Of a stretch of 64,000 nt of DNA, positions 1 through 8,181 are shown in pieces. Position 1 is the stretch's first letter. Each line of letters starts with the position of its first letter. A model generated the notes under the pieces. The model did not search any database. It saw only the letters and a program-made list of their open reading frames with translations, and was not told the DNA's origin. The stretch comes from Kutzneria chonburiensis (GTDB taxonomy: Bacteria; Actinomycetota; Actinomycetes; Mycobacteriales; Pseudonocardiaceae), in NCBI RefSeq assembly GCF_028622115.1, contig NZ_CP097263.1, forward strand, positions 6,510,001 to 6,574,000, given 5' to 3'. The position numbers were made by a program, and so were the translations under genes.

Positions 1-995
1 GCGCCGGTCTCCGCCTGCCAGGCCAGCACGACGCTGGCGAACGCCTCGTTGACCTCGAACGCATCGATGTCGGCCAGTGAGAGGCCCGCGCGGTCGAGAA
101 CCTTGCGGGTCGCCGGGATGATGCCGGTGAGCATGTACAGCGGGTCGTCGCCGACGACGGCAAACGAGTGTAGTCGGGCGCGCGGCCGCAGGCCCAGTTT
201 GGCGGCGGTGTCGCTGCTCGTGATCAGGACGGCGGCCGAGCCGTCGTTGATCGGGCTGGAGTTGCCGGCGGTGACCCGCCAGTCCAGGTCGGGGAAGCGC
301 TGTTGCCAGAAGTCCGACTTGAACGCGGGCTTCAACCCGGCGAGCACCTCCGGGGTGGTGTTCGGACGGATGGTCTCGTCACCGGTCACCTCGACCGCAT
401 CCAGCTTGAGCGGCGACACCTCGGCGGCGAATCGGCCGTCGGACCATGCGCTGGCCGCCCGCCGGTGGCTCTCGGCGGCGAACGCGTCCAGCTGCTCGCG
501 TGACAGATTCCAGCGCTGGGCGATGAGCTCCGCACTGATGCCCTGCGGCACGAGGCCCTCCGGATAGCGGCCGGCGACACCCGGGCCGAGGAAGTCCTTG
601 CCCGCCGCCTGGCTGCCGATCGGGATCCGGCTCATCGACTCGATGCCCGAGGCGATCACCACGTCGTACGCGCCGGCGATCACCCCTTGGGCCGCGAAAT
701 GGATGGCCTGTTGGCTGCTGCCGCACTGCCGGTCCACGGTCACCGCCGGCACCGACTCCGGCAGCCCCGCCGCCAGCGCCGCCCAGCGTGCCGTGTTGCC
801 GCTCTGCTCCCCGATCTGCCCCACCGCGCCACTGATCACGTCGTCCACCAGCGCCGGGTCGATCCCCGTCCGCTCGATCAGCGACCGAATCGCGTGCGCG
901 TGCAGGTCCACCGGATGCACCCCCGACAGCGCCCCACCCGGCTTGCCCTTGCCGATCGGTGTCCGTACCGCGTCGACGATGACAGCGTCCCTCAT
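1..995 (-). CDS. Thiolase (acetyl-CoA acetyltransferase family), C-terminus cut by window edge
   Basis: Condensing or thiolytic enzyme acting on (3-oxo)acyl-CoA in fatty-acid or ketone metabolism, cytoplasmic. The 331 visible residues start MRDAVIVDAVRTPIGKGKPG, a canonical thiolase N-terminus. The nucleophilic Cys91 lies in DRQCGSS, and the NEAF motif is visible near the truncated end. The C-terminal His and Cys motifs fall outside the window (usual family length about 390). The ATG at 995 is preceded by GAGGAG at good spacing. Chain-length specificity (degradative FadA or biosynthetic) cannot be decided from this sequence. Confidence 0.93.
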   Translation of the reverse strand, partial: MRDAVIVDAVRTPIGKGKPGGALSGVHPVDLHAHAIRSLIERTGIDPALVDDVISGAVGQIGEQSGNTARWAALAAGLPESVPAVTVDRQCGSSQQAIHFAAQGVIAGAYDVVIASGIESMSRIPIGSQAAGKDFLGPGVAGRYPEGLVPQGISAELIAQRWNLSREQLDAFAAESHRRAASAWSDGRFAAEVSPLKLDAVEVTGDETIRPNTTPEVLAGLKPAFKSDFWQQRFPDLDWRVTAGNSSPINDGSAAVLITSSDTAAKLGLRPRARLHSFAVVGDDPLYMLTGIIPATRKVLDRAGLSLADIDAFEVNEAFASVVLAWQAETG

Positions 996-1130
996 GACTC
1001 CTCCTCAGCAACGACACTCACCTGCTGAGTTGGATTTTACGACTCACGAACGATGCAGAAGGGCACCGAGGTGAGCGGTGTCACCCCACTCCCCCGTCTA
1101 CCCCGAACACCCCCCACCGCGCCACTTTTT

Positions 1131-1185
1131 CGCCACATGCGCTTCCCATGTGGCGCCAGATGCCACATGGGAAGCGCATGTGGCG
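1131..1185. repeat. 24-bp perfect inverted repeat between two minus-strand genes
   Basis: The arms 1131-1154 and 1162-1185 are perfectly complementary with a 7-nt loop. Each arm is itself an imperfect palindrome (GCCACATG, 7-nt spacer, CATGTGGC), so the unit GCCACATG occurs four times in alternating orientation. It lies about 70 nt past the stop of the coiled-coil gene and upstream of the thiolase start, so it may be a terminator. The four-fold symmetry could also suit a protein-binding site. Confidence 0.75.
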
Positions 1186-1253
1186 ATCAGGCCAGGTTCA
1201 GGATGCGCAACGGCCGCCCCGGGAATCCCGGGGCGGCCGTCAGGAATGCTGGG

Positions 1254-2513
1254 TCAGGCGCCTTCGGCGGCCAGGTCGATGCCGTCGATGTCGACCTTCT
1301 CGCCCTTGGCGGCGATGGCGTTCTTCGGGGCACGGGCCCGGCGCTGCGGACGGGGCAGCGCGGTGGGCGGCGGGGGCGGGGTGGGCGCGCCGCCGCCGAG
1401 GATGAGCTCGGCGAAGGTGGCCATGGCCTCGTCCAACTGGCTGGCGTTGCGGCGCTCGGACTCCTCGTTGGCCCCGCGGACCAAAGACACCAGGCGGTCG
1501 GCGTCGGGGCGGGCGGAGAGGGTGCCGTGAACGTCCTGCAGACCGGAAGACACGGTGCCGGCCAGGTCGCCGATGCGCTCACCGGTCGCAGTGCCGACGG
1601 CGTCGACGCGGGTGTCGATCTCGTCCAAGCGGCTGGAGACCTGCTCCAGGCGACGGGCGAGGGCGTCGAGGCGGTCGGTGGGGTCGACGGCCGGCCGGGA
1701 CATGAGGTCGTCCAGCTTGGCGTGGACCGAGTCGTGGGTGGCGCTGATCCGGTCGTTGACGGTGCCGTGCACCTCGGCCAGCTTGCTCTCCAGCACGGCG
1801 CGCGAGTCGGCGAGGCTGCCCTCGAGCGAAACCCGGGCGTCGCCGAGGCTGCTCTGCAGCGCGGCGCGAGAGTCGCCGATGCTGGTGGCGGTGGCGGCGC
1901 CGGACTCGGTGACGGCGCGGGCCAGAGCCTCCTTGGTGCCGTCGAGGTGCTCGTGCACGCCCTCGTCGACCTCGTCGATCCGGCTGCGCAGCGCGGTCTC
2001 CAACGCCTCGAGGCGCTCACGGATCGGCGCGTGCAGCACGCCGGGCAACGCGTCGGCCTTGCTGTCCTGCTTGTCCAGGTGGCCGTCGACGTCGTCGAGG
2101 CGCTTGTGGATGTGGGTCAGCTTGTCCTCGAGGCCGTCCATCCGGCCGGCGACGCCCTCGAAGCGGCCGCCGACGCCGTCGAGGCGGCCGTCGAGCTGGG
2201 CGAAGGGCTTGGCGAGCTTGTCGACGACACCCTCGAGGGCCCGACCCAGCTCGGAGATGGCGCCGTCCTGCGCCTCCAACTTGGCCAGCGCCTCGTCGAG
2301 GCGCTCGGCCAGCACGCTGACCTCGGTGCGGTCCGGCAGCTCCGACAGGCGCTTGCGAACGGAACCCAGCGACTCGAGCGGGGACATCCGCGCGTGGATC
2401 TCGTCGAGCGCGTCGAAGATCTGCTGCTGTTCGCTCTCACGAATCTCCGCGGCGCGCGTGAGCATGTTGCGCATCCGATCGAAGGACATCGTGGAGTTGT
2501 TGTTCTCGTTCAC
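1254..2513 (-). CDS. Long coiled-coil protein, function unknown
   Basis: 419-residue acidic protein with no signal peptide or membrane segment. Residues about 15-340 are almost entirely heptad-like (repeats of LDxLxxRLD, VDELGxRL and similar), typical of an extended coiled coil resembling apolipoprotein or SMC-hinge-flanking helices. The tail (about 370-419) is Pro-rich (a PTPPPPPTALPRPQRR stretch) followed by a basic patch and an acidic end. It starts MNENNNSTMSFDRMRN. The long reading frame on the opposite strand is a composition artefact. The role is not recognisable; a scaffold or chromosome-associated protein is possible but only a guess. Confidence 0.8.
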   Translation of the reverse strand: MNENNNSTMSFDRMRNMLTRAAEIRESEQQQIFDALDEIHARMSPLESLGSVRKRLSELPDRTEVSVLAERLDEALAKLEAQDGAISELGRALEGVVDKLAKPFAQLDGRLDGVGGRFEGVAGRMDGLEDKLTHIHKRLDDVDGHLDKQDSKADALPGVLHAPIRERLEALETALRSRIDEVDEGVHEHLDGTKEALARAVTESGAATATSIGDSRAALQSSLGDARVSLEGSLADSRAVLESKLAEVHGTVNDRISATHDSVHAKLDDLMSRPAVDPTDRLDALARRLEQVSSRLDEIDTRVDAVGTATGERIGDLAGTVSSGLQDVHGTLSARPDADRLVSLVRGANEESERRNASQLDEAMATFAELILGGGAPTPPPPPTALPRPQRRARAPKNAIAAKGEKVDIDGIDLAAEGA

Positions 2514-2751
2514 GGCTGGCGCCTTCGTCCATGGGGATGGGGAGACTCAGCGACTCTAGCCAGCTACTCACGGCGACACGAACCGGCCCCACGGATCTTG
2601 ACGCAGCCGTGCCCAATTTTGCGTCGTTCGGAGCACGCCGAGAGCCGCGTGGGACCTAGTCGATCTTCATTCGGTTGCTGACTGAAACCAAAGATCCCCT
2701 ATATGAGTGATCCATACCCCGACGTGATGGCACACCGTGGCCGAGATACCA

Positions 2752-2777
2752 CTCGTATGCGGTGGCCGCCATACGAG
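2752..2777. promoter_or_regulatory. Palindrome in the 362-nt gap before add
   Basis: The gap 2514-2875 separates the divergently read coiled-coil gene and add and holds no convincing gene. Its clearest element is CTCGTATG ... CATACGAG (2752-2759 and 2770-2777) with a GC-rich 10-nt centre. The position about 100 nt before add fits an operator, but a hairpin is equally possible. Confidence 0.35.
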
Positions 2778-2875
2778 AGGGTGGATTTCACCGGCACGGA
2801 TAACACCGTCCATGATCATACCGCCCCAAGATCGCCACGGCGAGGAACGCGGCCACACGGAGGTACCGTGTCGCA

Positions 2876-3955
2876 ATGCCTACGCCGATGACCCCCGAGG
2901 CGATCCGCCGCGCCCCCAAGGTGCTCCTGCACGACCACCTGGACGGCGGGTTGCGGCCGAACACCGTGATCGAACTGGCCGACACGATCGGCTACACCGA
3001 TCTGCCCACCACCGACCCCGCCGCGCTCGGCACCTGGTTCCGCGACGCGGCCGACTCCGGCTCGCTCGTCCGCTACCTGGAGACCTTCGCCCACACCTGT
3101 GGCGTGATGCAGTCCGAGCAGGCACTGGTCCGGGTGGCCGCCGAGGCGGCCGAGGACCTGGCCGCCGACGGCGTCGTCTACGCCGAGGTCCGCTACGCCC
3201 CCGAGCTCTTCGAGCCCAGCGGCCTGTCCCTCGAGCAGGTCGTCGAGGCCGTGCAGGAGGGCTTCCGGCTGGGCGAGCGCAACACCGGCAACAAGATCCG
3301 GATCGGCACGCTGCTGTGCGCGATGCGGCAGAACGAGGGCTGGCTGCGCATCGCCGAGCTGGCCGTGCGCTACCGCGACGCCGGCGTGGTCGGCTTCGAC
3401 ATCGCCGGACCCGAGGCCGGCTTCCCGCCCACCCGCGGCCTCGACGCGTTCGAGTACCTGCGCCAGCAGAACGCCCACTTCACCATTCACGCCGGCGAGG
3501 CGTTCGGGCTGCCGTCCATCTGGGAGGCCATCCAGCACTGCGGCACCGACCGGCTCGGCCACGGCGTGCGCATCGTGGACGACGTGACCAGGGACGCCGA
3601 CGGCTCCGTCCACATCGGACGGCTGGCCGGCTTCGTCCGGGACAAGCGCATCCCGCTGGAGATGTGCCCGTCGTCCAACGTGCAGACCGGCGCGGCCAAG
3701 TCGATCGCCGAGCACCCCATCGGGCTGCTGACCGACCTGCGTTTCCGAGTGACTGTCAACACCGACAACCGTCTGATGAGCGGCTGCACCATGTCCAGCG
3801 AGTTCGGCGCGCTGGTCGACGCGTTCGGCTACGGCTGGAGCGACCTGCAGTGGTTCACGGTGAACGCGATGAAGTCGGCGTTCATCGGCTTCGACGAGCG
3901 GCTGGCCCTGATCAACGAGGTGATCAAGCCCGGCTACGCCGAGCTGATGGCCTGA
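2876..3955 (+). CDS. add: Adenosine deaminase
   Basis: Zn-dependent hydrolysis of adenosine/deoxyadenosine to inosine/deoxyinosine in cytoplasmic purine salvage. 359 residues, normal for the family. Metal ligands are visible as HDH (His19, His21) and in the HAGE motif (His205, catalytic Glu208); the substrate and metal Asp region is NTDNRLMS around residue 297. GGAGG precedes the ATG at 2876; an in-frame ATG at 2888 is an alternative start. It lies near the nucleoside-transport/cdd/deoA operon on the other strand, consistent with a shared salvage role. Confidence 0.95.
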   Translation: MPTPMTPEAIRRAPKVLLHDHLDGGLRPNTVIELADTIGYTDLPTTDPAALGTWFRDAADSGSLVRYLETFAHTCGVMQSEQALVRVAAEAAEDLAADGVVYAEVRYAPELFEPSGLSLEQVVEAVQEGFRLGERNTGNKIRIGTLLCAMRQNEGWLRIAELAVRYRDAGVVGFDIAGPEAGFPPTRGLDAFEYLRQQNAHFTIHAGEAFGLPSIWEAIQHCGTDRLGHGVRIVDDVTRDADGSVHIGRLAGFVRDKRIPLEMCPSSNVQTGAAKSIAEHPIGLLTDLRFRVTVNTDNRLMSGCTMSSEFGALVDAFGYGWSDLQWFTVNAMKSAFIGFDERLALINEVIKPGYAELMA

Positions 3956-4047
3956 TTCCAGGATCCGGGAATTTGTTGCCCTACCGGAAGTATCGGCACT
4001 AGCGTCCAACATGTAGGCAGTGGTGTCCACATGTTGGGAGACGCTCG

Positions 4048-5247
4048 GTGGTCGAGAACCCGCGCCGGTGGCTGATCCTCGGCCTGGGGCTGTCCGCCCA
4101 GGCCGCCGCGTGCACGTTCCTGTACGGCCTGCCGTTCCTCGTGCCGGACATCCGGGCGGCCGAGGGACTGTCGCTGGCCGAGGTCGGCCTGCTGGTGTCG
4201 GCGCCGACCGTGGGTCTGCTGCTGACGCTCATCGCCTGGGGCGCGGCGGCCGACCGCTACGGCGAGCGGGTCGTGATGGCGCTCGGGCTGGGCGCTGCCG
4301 GTGTCCTGGTGGCCGCTGGCAGCCTCGGCACGCACGGCGTCACGCTGCTGGCGGTCCTGCTACTGCTCGCCGGCGCGGCCAGCGCGTCAGTCAACGCCGC
4401 CAGCGGACGCGTCGTGATGGGCTGGTTCGGGCCGCGTGAACGGGGCCTGGCCATGGGCATCCGTCAGACCGCGCAGCCGGTCGGGGTCGGCATCGCCGCG
4501 CTGACACTGCCGTTCCTGGGGCAGGCCTTCGGTTATCGGGCGGCGCTGCTGTTCCCGGCCGGGTTGTGCGTGCTGCTGGCGGTGCTGGTCGCCGTGCTCG
4601 TGCAGGATCCGCCGCGGCCGCCGCGCAAGGAGACGGAGCGGACGCGGTCGCCGTACCTCGGGTCGTCCGCGCTATGGCGGCTGCACGGGGCGAGCGCGTT
4701 GCTGGTGGTGCCGCAGTTCGTGATCTCGGCGTTCAGCCTGGAGTACCTGGTCAGCGCGCAGCACTGGACTCCCGGCGGGGCCGGCGTGTTCCTCGGCGTC
4801 GTGCAGGCCGCCGGCGCGGCCGGGCGGATCGTCACCGGGCGGTGGGCCGACCTGGTCGGCAGTCGGCTGCGGCCGATGCGGCAGTTGGCCGTGGCCAGCA
4901 CGCTGGTGATGCTGCTGTTGGGCCTCGGCGACCGGGTGGCGCCGTGGCTGGCCGTGGCGGTGATCGCGGTCGGGGCGGTGATCACAGTGGCGGACAACGG
5001 TTTGGGCTTCACCGCGACCGCCGAGCTGGCCGGCACCGCCTGGTCGGGTCGGGCCCTGGGGGCGCAGAACACCGCCCAGAACATCGCCGCCGCGCTGACC
5101 CCGCCGCTGCTCGGCGCCCTGGTCGGCGGCTTCGGCTACGCCACGGCGTTCGCTGTCGGCGCGATCTTCCCACTGCTGGCGATCGTCGCCACGCCCGTGA
5201 AAGCAGAGGATGCCCGCCGCGAAGCGACGGGCATCCTGGGACGGTAG
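4048..5247 (+). CDS. Major facilitator superfamily transporter
   Basis: 399-residue membrane protein with about 12 hydrophobic segments and a basic loop (PPRPPRKETERTR) near the middle between the two six-helix halves. The loop between helices 2 and 3 carries the MFS A-like signature GAAADRYGERVVMALG. The start is GTG 4048 after GGGAG. It follows add by 92 nt on the same strand and could be co-transcribed. Substrate not predictable; the overall look is of CynX/NarK-like or drug:H+ antiporter families. Confidence 0.88.
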   Translation: MVENPRRWLILGLGLSAQAAACTFLYGLPFLVPDIRAAEGLSLAEVGLLVSAPTVGLLLTLIAWGAAADRYGERVVMALGLGAAGVLVAAGSLGTHGVTLLAVLLLLAGAASASVNAASGRVVMGWFGPRERGLAMGIRQTAQPVGVGIAALTLPFLGQAFGYRAALLFPAGLCVLLAVLVAVLVQDPPRPPRKETERTRSPYLGSSALWRLHGASALLVVPQFVISAFSLEYLVSAQHWTPGGAGVFLGVVQAAGAAGRIVTGRWADLVGSRLRPMRQLAVASTLVMLLLGLGDRVAPWLAVAVIAVGAVITVADNGLGFTATAELAGTAWSGRALGAQNTAQNIAAALTPPLLGALVGGFGYATAFAVGAIFPLLAIVATPVKAEDARREATGILGR

Positions 5248-5273
5248 ATGGGAGGGCCGCTGGCACGAGAGTC

Positions 5274-5405
5274 GGCTCGGCCCCGCCGATGCTTCGCCCG
5301 GTTGGCGGATTTCGCCCGCCGCGACCGACGCGCGTCACCACCCGAGCCGGATGCGGCGGGCTAAATCCGGCAAGGGCGAGGCATCGGCCCCAAAGGGGCC
5401 GAGCC
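5274..5405. repeat. Long imperfect inverted repeat between convergent genes
   Basis: Arms 5274-5322 and 5353-5405 are largely complementary with a few mismatches and small bulges. The right arm contains a smaller hairpin, GGCCCCAAAGGGGCC. It fills the space between the convergent MFS gene and the acidic protein gene. A bidirectional terminator is the simplest reading; the length, about 50 bp per arm, is also compatible with a decayed MITE-like element. Confidence 0.6.
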
Positions 5406-5432
5406 CGCGACGCCGGAGGCGGCGCCAAAAAC

Positions 5433-6662
5433 TCAGTGGCTGCGGAAGCGGTCCTCGAGGCCCTGGACCAAGGTCTTCCACGCCTCGACCTCGGCGTCGA
5501 ACGGGGCGCTCGGCGCCAGGCGGGTCGGGTCCGGCCGCACGACGAAGGAGACCAGCCAGCCCAGGCTCTCGGACTGGGCCAGGGCCTCGCTCACGGAGTC
5601 GTCGCCGGCCCACGCGGCGGCGTCCTCGATCAGTTCGACGGCCAGGTCCAGCTGGACCGGGTCCATCGAGTCGGGGCCCTCGGCGATGTCCTCGGCGATG
5701 CCGTTGAGCACGTAGACGTTGTCGTCGTGCACCTCGACCTCGAGCTCGCCGGCGGTGGCCTTGGTCGCGACCTCGTCCCAGGTGGCGACCTCGGTGATGT
5801 CGTTGCCGGCCAGCTCGTTGCCGGTGTTGACCAGGAACCGGCCGAGCGCCTTGGCCGAGGTGAAGATGTCGATCTCGCCGGAGTGGCCGAGGAAGACCGG
5901 CTCGTCCTCGACGTAGCAGCGCAGCGTGTAGTACTCGTTGTCGCCCAGGATGATCTTGATCGGGTCGATGCCGACCTCGCCCCAGAAGCCGAGGTCCTCG
6001 GGCTCGTCGTCGGGCTGGCGCTCGGCATCCGCGTCGGCGTCGGCCTCCTCGGCCAGCTGGGCCTCGGCGTCGGCCAGCTCCTGCTCGGCCACGGCCAGCG
6101 CCTTCTCGTCGACCTCGGGCACGGTCACGATCGCGTCGATCGCGTCCAGCACCTCGTCCCAGCGCTCGACCACGACCTTGGCCAGCTCGGTCCAGCGGCG
6201 CTCGCCGTCCCGGCCGGTGAACGGGAAGGTGCCCTGCGGCAGCAGCGCGAAGCCGTCCACCGAGTCCAGCACCTCGTTGACCTTGTCCAGCTCGCAGACG
6301 TCGGCCAGCGAACGCAGGATCGACACCACGTCGGCCAGCTCGCCGATGGTCCAGGTGTCCGGGTCCTCCGAGACCAGCTCGGGCACGCCGACCAGGTCGA
6401 ACTGGTGGTTCTCGTCGGGCACGAGCTCGACCGCCGACAGCGCCGGCAGCACGTGCCAGGCCGGGTGGTCGGTCAGGTCGTGCTCGGTGGCGGTGCGCAC
6501 GAAGGCGGCAAGGCGGGCGGCGTCCGGGAAGGCGTAGAGGTCCTCCTCGTGCCCGAGGAACGCCTCCCACTCCTCACCCTCCTCGCGCCAGCGCGGCGCC
6601 CACAGGGTGATCAGGTCGCCCTGCGGCAGCCCGAGCTCGATCGGGACGATGTCCTGAGCCAT
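5433..6662 (-). CDS. Conserved actinobacterial acidic protein (often labelled 'primosomal protein')
   Basis: 409 residues, strongly acidic, soluble, no signal peptide. It starts MAQDIVPIELGLPQGDLITL after GGGAGG at good spacing. Residues about 190-235 form an Ala/Glu/Asp-rich helical linker (AVAEQELADAEAQLAEEADA and beyond) separating two globular halves. From memory, close homologues are widespread in mycobacteria and Pseudonocardiales and carry the label 'primosomal protein', which I regard as unsupported. No enzymatic motif is visible. Confidence 0.75.
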   Translation of the reverse strand: MAQDIVPIELGLPQGDLITLWAPRWREEGEEWEAFLGHEEDLYAFPDAARLAAFVRTATEHDLTDHPAWHVLPALSAVELVPDENHQFDLVGVPELVSEDPDTWTIGELADVVSILRSLADVCELDKVNEVLDSVDGFALLPQGTFPFTGRDGERRWTELAKVVVERWDEVLDAIDAIVTVPEVDEKALAVAEQELADAEAQLAEEADADADAERQPDDEPEDLGFWGEVGIDPIKIILGDNEYYTLRCYVEDEPVFLGHSGEIDIFTSAKALGRFLVNTGNELAGNDITEVATWDEVATKATAGELEVEVHDDNVYVLNGIAEDIAEGPDSMDPVQLDLAVELIEDAAAWAGDDSVSEALAQSESLGWLVSFVVRPDPTRLAPSAPFDAEVEAWKTLVQGLEDRFRSH

Positions 6663-6742
6663 CTGGAGACCTCCCGGTCACGGCCAGCGCTGTCTGCGGG
6701 AACGGGGCAGAGCCTACGTGGTCGCTCGATCATCACAGTTGA

Positions 6743-7408
6743 CTAGGGGGTCTTCTCCCACACGGTGAGGTCGAAGGTGAGCTGCCCGCCGACCGCCGGA
6801 TGGAACGCGACCAGCGCGAACCGGCCCTGGGCGCTGGTCGTGCAGTAGGCCCCGCCGGCCAGAATCTGATTCACGTTCAGCTCCGGCGTGTAGGCGGTGG
6901 CGGCCACGCAGTCGGCATAGCCGGCGTTGGCCGGGGCCGGCGCGAAGCCCCGGCCGGAGCTCAGCACGGTGTCCTCGGTGTCGAACCGGAAGTCGGTGAA
7001 GTAGACCGGGTCGCTGCTCTGCACCACGTCCCAGTTGGGCTGGGTGCTGTCCAGATTCACGCCGTAGCCGACGTTGAGCACGATCGGCGAGCCGGCCGGG
7101 GTGGAGTTGCGGATGGTGCCGCTGCCGATGGCCGTCGTGGTCGTGGTGGTGACGGTCGTCGTCGTGTCGGTGGTCGTGGTCGCCGTGGTGGTGGTCGTCG
7201 GCGCGGCGGAGGTCGTGGTCGGGGCCGGGCTCGACGGCGTGACCGATGACTGCGCGGTGTGCACGCCCAGCAGGTAGCCGCCCATCAACGCCGCGGCCAG
7301 CAGGGCGATGACCAGTACGACGAGGAAGGCGATCAGCGGCTTGCGATCCGGCCGCGGCGGCGGACGGTCGTCGTCGGACGGAGCCCACATCGTCTCGGTG
7401 TCCGACAC
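6743..7408 (-). CDS. Membrane-anchored protein with Thr-rich stalk
   Basis: 221 residues. A short cytoplasmic N-terminus rich in Asp/Pro is followed by one transmembrane helix (about 25-48), then a Thr/Ser/Pro stalk of about 45 residues, then an extracellular domain of about 120 residues with two Cys likely to pair (DCVAAT and AYCTTS). The GTG start at 7408 follows GGGAGG. The C-terminal domain ends FDLTVWEKTP and resembles small beta-sandwich extracellular domains (DUF4352-like), a weak guess. Role unknown. Confidence 0.75.
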   Translation of the reverse strand: MSDTETMWAPSDDDRPPPRPDRKPLIAFLVVLVIALLAAALMGGYLLGVHTAQSSVTPSSPAPTTTSAAPTTTTTATTTTDTTTTVTTTTTTAIGSGTIRNSTPAGSPIVLNVGYGVNLDSTQPNWDVVQSSDPVYFTDFRFDTEDTVLSSGRGFAPAPANAGYADCVAATAYTPELNVNQILAGGAYCTTSAQGRFALVAFHPAVGGQLTFDLTVWEKTP

Positions 7409-7539
7409 GACCGCCTCCCTCGCACGCGTCCGGGCAGGTTAACCCGTTGCGCCCGATGCCGTCAGGCGGAGACCGGATTCACCCGATCGTCCACCGATGA
7501 GCGGTACCGGCGCGTCAGTTCTTACTCGATCATGAACGG

Positions 7540-8121
7540 ATGGCAGTGGCCGACGCGTGGGGTCGGATCGTGCGCTGGCTGTCCTTCTACGCACCGTCGA
7601 CCGGGTCGGTGCTGCGCACGATGGCGGACCGGGAAGATGTCGTGATCCTCGAGCAGGAGATCGGTGTCGAGCTGCCCGACGACCTGCACGACTGGTGGTC
7701 GGTGTGCGGTGGCACCGGGAATTCGGCGTTCGCCGAGATCATCCCACCCTTCTACACGCCGCACGGCCCGCAGGGCGCGCTGGACGCGTTCCGGGTGCAG
7801 CGGAAATTGTGGGCGGACGCCTGGGACACCCCGGAATGCGGCCCCGACGCGGGTTCGGCCGGCAACAGCTACCACCCGCTCTGGGTGCCGTTCGCCTTCG
7901 ACGGCCTCGGCGACGCGCTCGTCGTCGACCTGCGGCCGGGCCCGCTGCGCGGCTGCGTGCTGGAGTGGGACCACGAGCGGGCCGAGGCGAACGGGCCGGA
8001 ATGGCGCAGCATCACCGAGATGCTGGAGCAGATCGCCACCGCACTGGAGGAGCGGACGAAGGTACGGCACTGCCGTCCCGAGACCACCACCGACGGCCGC
8101 ATCGACTGGCGGACGAGCTAG
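7540..8121 (+). CDS. SMI1/KNR4 (SUKH) family protein
   Basis: 193-residue cytoplasmic protein. SUKH features include ILEQEIGVELPDDLHDWW near residues 34-51, the Gly-rich turn after it, LWVPFAFDGLGDALVVDL around 110-127, and a Trp/Ile-rich C-terminal helix. SUKH proteins are the commonest immunity proteins of polymorphic toxin systems, but many are stand-alone. No toxin gene adjoins this one; the nearest is the YwqJ-type toxin 7 kb away. The ATG at 7540 has only a weak ribosome binding site. Confidence 0.75.
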   Translation: MAVADAWGRIVRWLSFYAPSTGSVLRTMADREDVVILEQEIGVELPDDLHDWWSVCGGTGNSAFAEIIPPFYTPHGPQGALDAFRVQRKLWADAWDTPECGPDAGSAGNSYHPLWVPFAFDGLGDALVVDLRPGPLRGCVLEWDHERAEANGPEWRSITEMLEQIATALEERTKVRHCRPETTTDGRIDWRTS

Positions 8122-8130
8122 CCCATGATC

Positions 8131-8177
8131 AAGGGGGCTTCCTCCACTCCGAGTGCAGGAAGGCCCCCTTCCAAGCG
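8131..8177. repeat. Dispersed hairpin repeat, family A, copy 1 (bidirectional terminator candidate)
   Basis: Contains complementary runs AAGGGGG / CCCCCTT and CTTCCT / AGGAAG around a CACTCCGAGTG centre. It sits between the convergent SUKH gene and deoA. About 40 nt are identical to the reverse complement of 51986-52037, which also lies between two convergent genes. Confidence 0.85.
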
Positions 8178-8181
8178 GAAA

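Noticed and set aside
1053-2681. 542-codon open frame on the plus strand opposite the coiled-coil gene
   Set aside because: Its codons show the bias of the antisense strand of a GC-rich gene. The minus-strand frame has a proper coiled-coil protein and start; the plus frame is low-complexity Gly/Arg/Val-rich.
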